This document shows, piece after piece, positions 5,709 through 7,184 of a stretch of DNA of 7,184 nt. A program made the translations under genes and the position numbers. The DNA is from an uncultured Clostridium sp. (lineage in GTDB: Bacteria > Bacillota > Clostridia > TANB77 > CAG-508), in NCBI GenBank assembly GCA_958413095.1, contig CATYUF010000070.1, positions 1 to 7,184 of the forward strand, given 5' to 3'. The notes under the pieces are model-generated. The model was not told where the DNA came from, did no database searches, and saw only the letters and a list, made by a program, of their open reading frames with translations. The first letter of the stretch is position 1. Each line of letters begins with the position of its first letter.

Positions 5709-7184
5709 TTATTTTGTTACTGCATCTACCATTGCTTCTTTTAATTCCTCTAATTTTCTGTCTGCTTCTTTTTCTGTATCTGCTTTTATTCCCATATATA
5801 ATTTTATTTTTGGTTCTGTTCCTGATGGTCTTACACAACACCAACTATTATCTTCTAATTCATAATACAATACATTTGATTTTGGAAGTCCACTTTTTGT
5901 TATTTCTCCCGTTACCATATCTTTAACATAATCTTTATCTATATCTTTAAATTTTAAAACTTTATAATTTCCTATTTTTTCTACATCTTTATTTCTTGTT
6001 GTTGTCATCATATTTTCAATTTCTTTTGCACCTTTACTTCCTTCTCTTACTATTGCAACTTGTGTTTCTTTGTAATAACCATATTTTTCATATATATTTA
6101 TCATTTGTTCCCATAAAGTAAACCCTTTTTCCTTATAGTAACAAGCAGCTTCGCAAAGTGCCATTACTGCTGCAATTCCATCTTTATCTCTTGCATAATC
6201 ACCTATTAAACAACCATAACTTTCTTCGAATCCAAATACATATTTTTTACCATTATTTTCTTCTTCTTTTCTCATTATTGCACCTATATTTTTAAATCCT
6301 GTTAGTACTTCATATAGATGTAATCCATAATTATTAGCTATTGCATCTGTTAAATTAGATGATACTATTGTCTTTATAATCATACCATCTTGTGGTAAAA
6401 TTTCTTTTTCTTGCATTTGTGAAATTCTATATTCTGCAATTAATAATGCAGACATATTTCCTGTATAATTTTTATATTCTCCTGTTTTGGAATCCTTAGC
6501 AAATATTCCTAATCTATCAGCATCTGGGTCTGTTGCTAATACAACATCAGCATCGACTTTTTTTGCTAATTCTAAAGCTAATTTAAATGCTTTTGGGTCT
6601 TCTGGGTTTGGATAATCAACAGTTGGGAAGTTTCCATCTGGCTCTTTTTGCTCAGGTACAACATATAAGTTTTTAATACCTATTTCTCTCAATAGTCTCT
6701 CTGCAATTGTATTTCCTGTACCATGTAAAGGTGTGTATACTACTTTTAGATTTTCTCCTTGTTTTTTTACTATCTCAGGATTTAGTATTAAACTTTTTAA
6801 TTTATCAATATATTTATCATCCATTTCTGTTCCAACAATTTTGAATAAACCTTTTTCTTCTGCTTCTTTTTTAGTTATTTCTTTTATTTCAGAATAGTCT
6901 GTTACATTTCTAACTTTTTCTATAATTTCTTTATCTCTTGGAGCTACTATTTGTGCTCCATCATCCCAATAAACCTTATATCCATTATATTTTGGTGGAT
7001 TATGACTCGCTGTTATCATTATACCTGCTGTGCATTCTAGTTCTCTAACAGCAAAAGATAATTCTGGTACTGGTCTTAAATTTTCAAACAAATATGTTTT
7101 TATTCCATTTGCATTTAAAATTAATGCAGTTTGTAAACTAAATTCTTTTGACATTTTCCTTGAATCATAACTTATAGCAACACC
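5709..7184 (-). CDS. pgcA: Phospho-sugar mutase (alpha-phosphoglucomutase family, 5' end off the window)
   Basis: Alpha-D-phosphohexomutase interconverting glucose 1-phosphate and glucose 6-phosphate (or a related phospho-sugar), feeding UDP-glucose, cell-wall and glycogen synthesis; cytoplasmic and Mg-dependent. The visible 491 residues hold all four active-site loops: catalytic TASHNP (S60 of the visible part, phosphorylated in the cycle), metal loop DPDADR (219-224), sugar-recognition loop GFEESYG (318-324) and phosphate-binding RPSGTEPK (452-459). The frame is open to the right edge and begins GVAISYDSRKMSKEF, an internal family segment, so the Met at 7154 is not the true start. Family members are about 575-580 long with the serine near residue 145, so roughly 85 residues are missing. 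The Firmicute PgcA subgroup fits best; a phosphomannomutase role is possible. It converges on ttcA through a shared terminator. Confidence 0.93.
   Translation of the reverse strand, partial: GVAISYDSRKMSKEFSLQTALILNANGIKTYLFENLRPVPELSFAVRELECTAGIMITASHNPPKYNGYKVYWDDGAQIVAPRDKEIIEKVRNVTDYSEIKEITKKEAEEKGLFKIVGTEMDDKYIDKLKSLILNPEIVKKQGENLKVVYTPLHGTGNTIAERLLREIGIKNLYVVPEQKEPDGNFPTVDYPNPEDPKAFKLALELAKKVDADVVLATDPDADRLGIFAKDSKTGEYKNYTGNMSALLIAEYRISQMQEKEILPQDGMIIKTIVSSNLTDAIANNYGLHLYEVLTGFKNIGAIMRKEEENNGKKYVFGFEESYGCLIGDYARDKDGIAAVMALCEAACYYKEKGFTLWEQMINIYEKYGYYKETQVAIVREGSKGAKEIENMMTTTRNKDVEKIGNYKVLKFKDIDKDYVKDMVTGEITKSGLPKSNVLYYELEDNSWCCVRPSGTEPKIKLYMGIKADTEKEADRKLEELKEAMVDAVTK

Overview
The window looks like a chromosomal housekeeping segment from a strongly AT-rich, low-GC Gram-positive bacterium, most likely a clostridial-type Firmicute. 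The grounds are the AT-rich composition, the AGA/AAA/TTA-dominated codons, GGAGG-type ribosome binding sites, a SpoIIID-like regulator, and the Firmicute-style gene order tadA - SRP RNA - dnaX - ybaB - recR. Species cannot be fixed from the sequence alone. No mobile element, CRISPR array or phage module is visible.

Layout. Bases 1-4300 are read on the minus strand. In transcription order they hold tRNA-Arg(CCT) with its own promoter, tadA (tRNA adenosine deaminase), an unrecognised single-pass membrane protein, a small SRP RNA with its own promoter, dnaX (DNA polymerase III gamma/tau), ybaB/ebfC (nucleoid-associated protein) and recR, whose 3' end runs off the left edge. Bases 4398-4687 carry a monocistronic SpoIIID-like DNA-binding protein, also on the minus strand, with a good promoter and terminator. 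It is divergent from a plus-strand ttcA-like tRNA thiolation gene (4840-5574). A shared convergent terminator separates ttcA from a minus-strand phosphoglucomutase-family gene that runs off the right edge.

Functions. dnaX-ybaB-recR is the classic replication/recombination block, with short gaps that suggest cotranscription. The SRP RNA sits directly upstream of dnaX, and its basal helix followed by six T's looks like the terminator in the dnaX leader. The tRNA-Arg, tadA and ttcA all concern tRNA decoding, and the tRNA carries the C32 that TtcA-type enzymes thiolate.

Most points worth checking are refinements of known genes. They are an in-phase A7 slippery heptamer in the dnaX linker that would give a 421-residue gamma-like product, the SRP RNA/dnaX leader arrangement, the uncharacterised membrane protein between tadA and the SRP RNA, and the small HTH regulator. 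I see no convincing new multi-gene system here.
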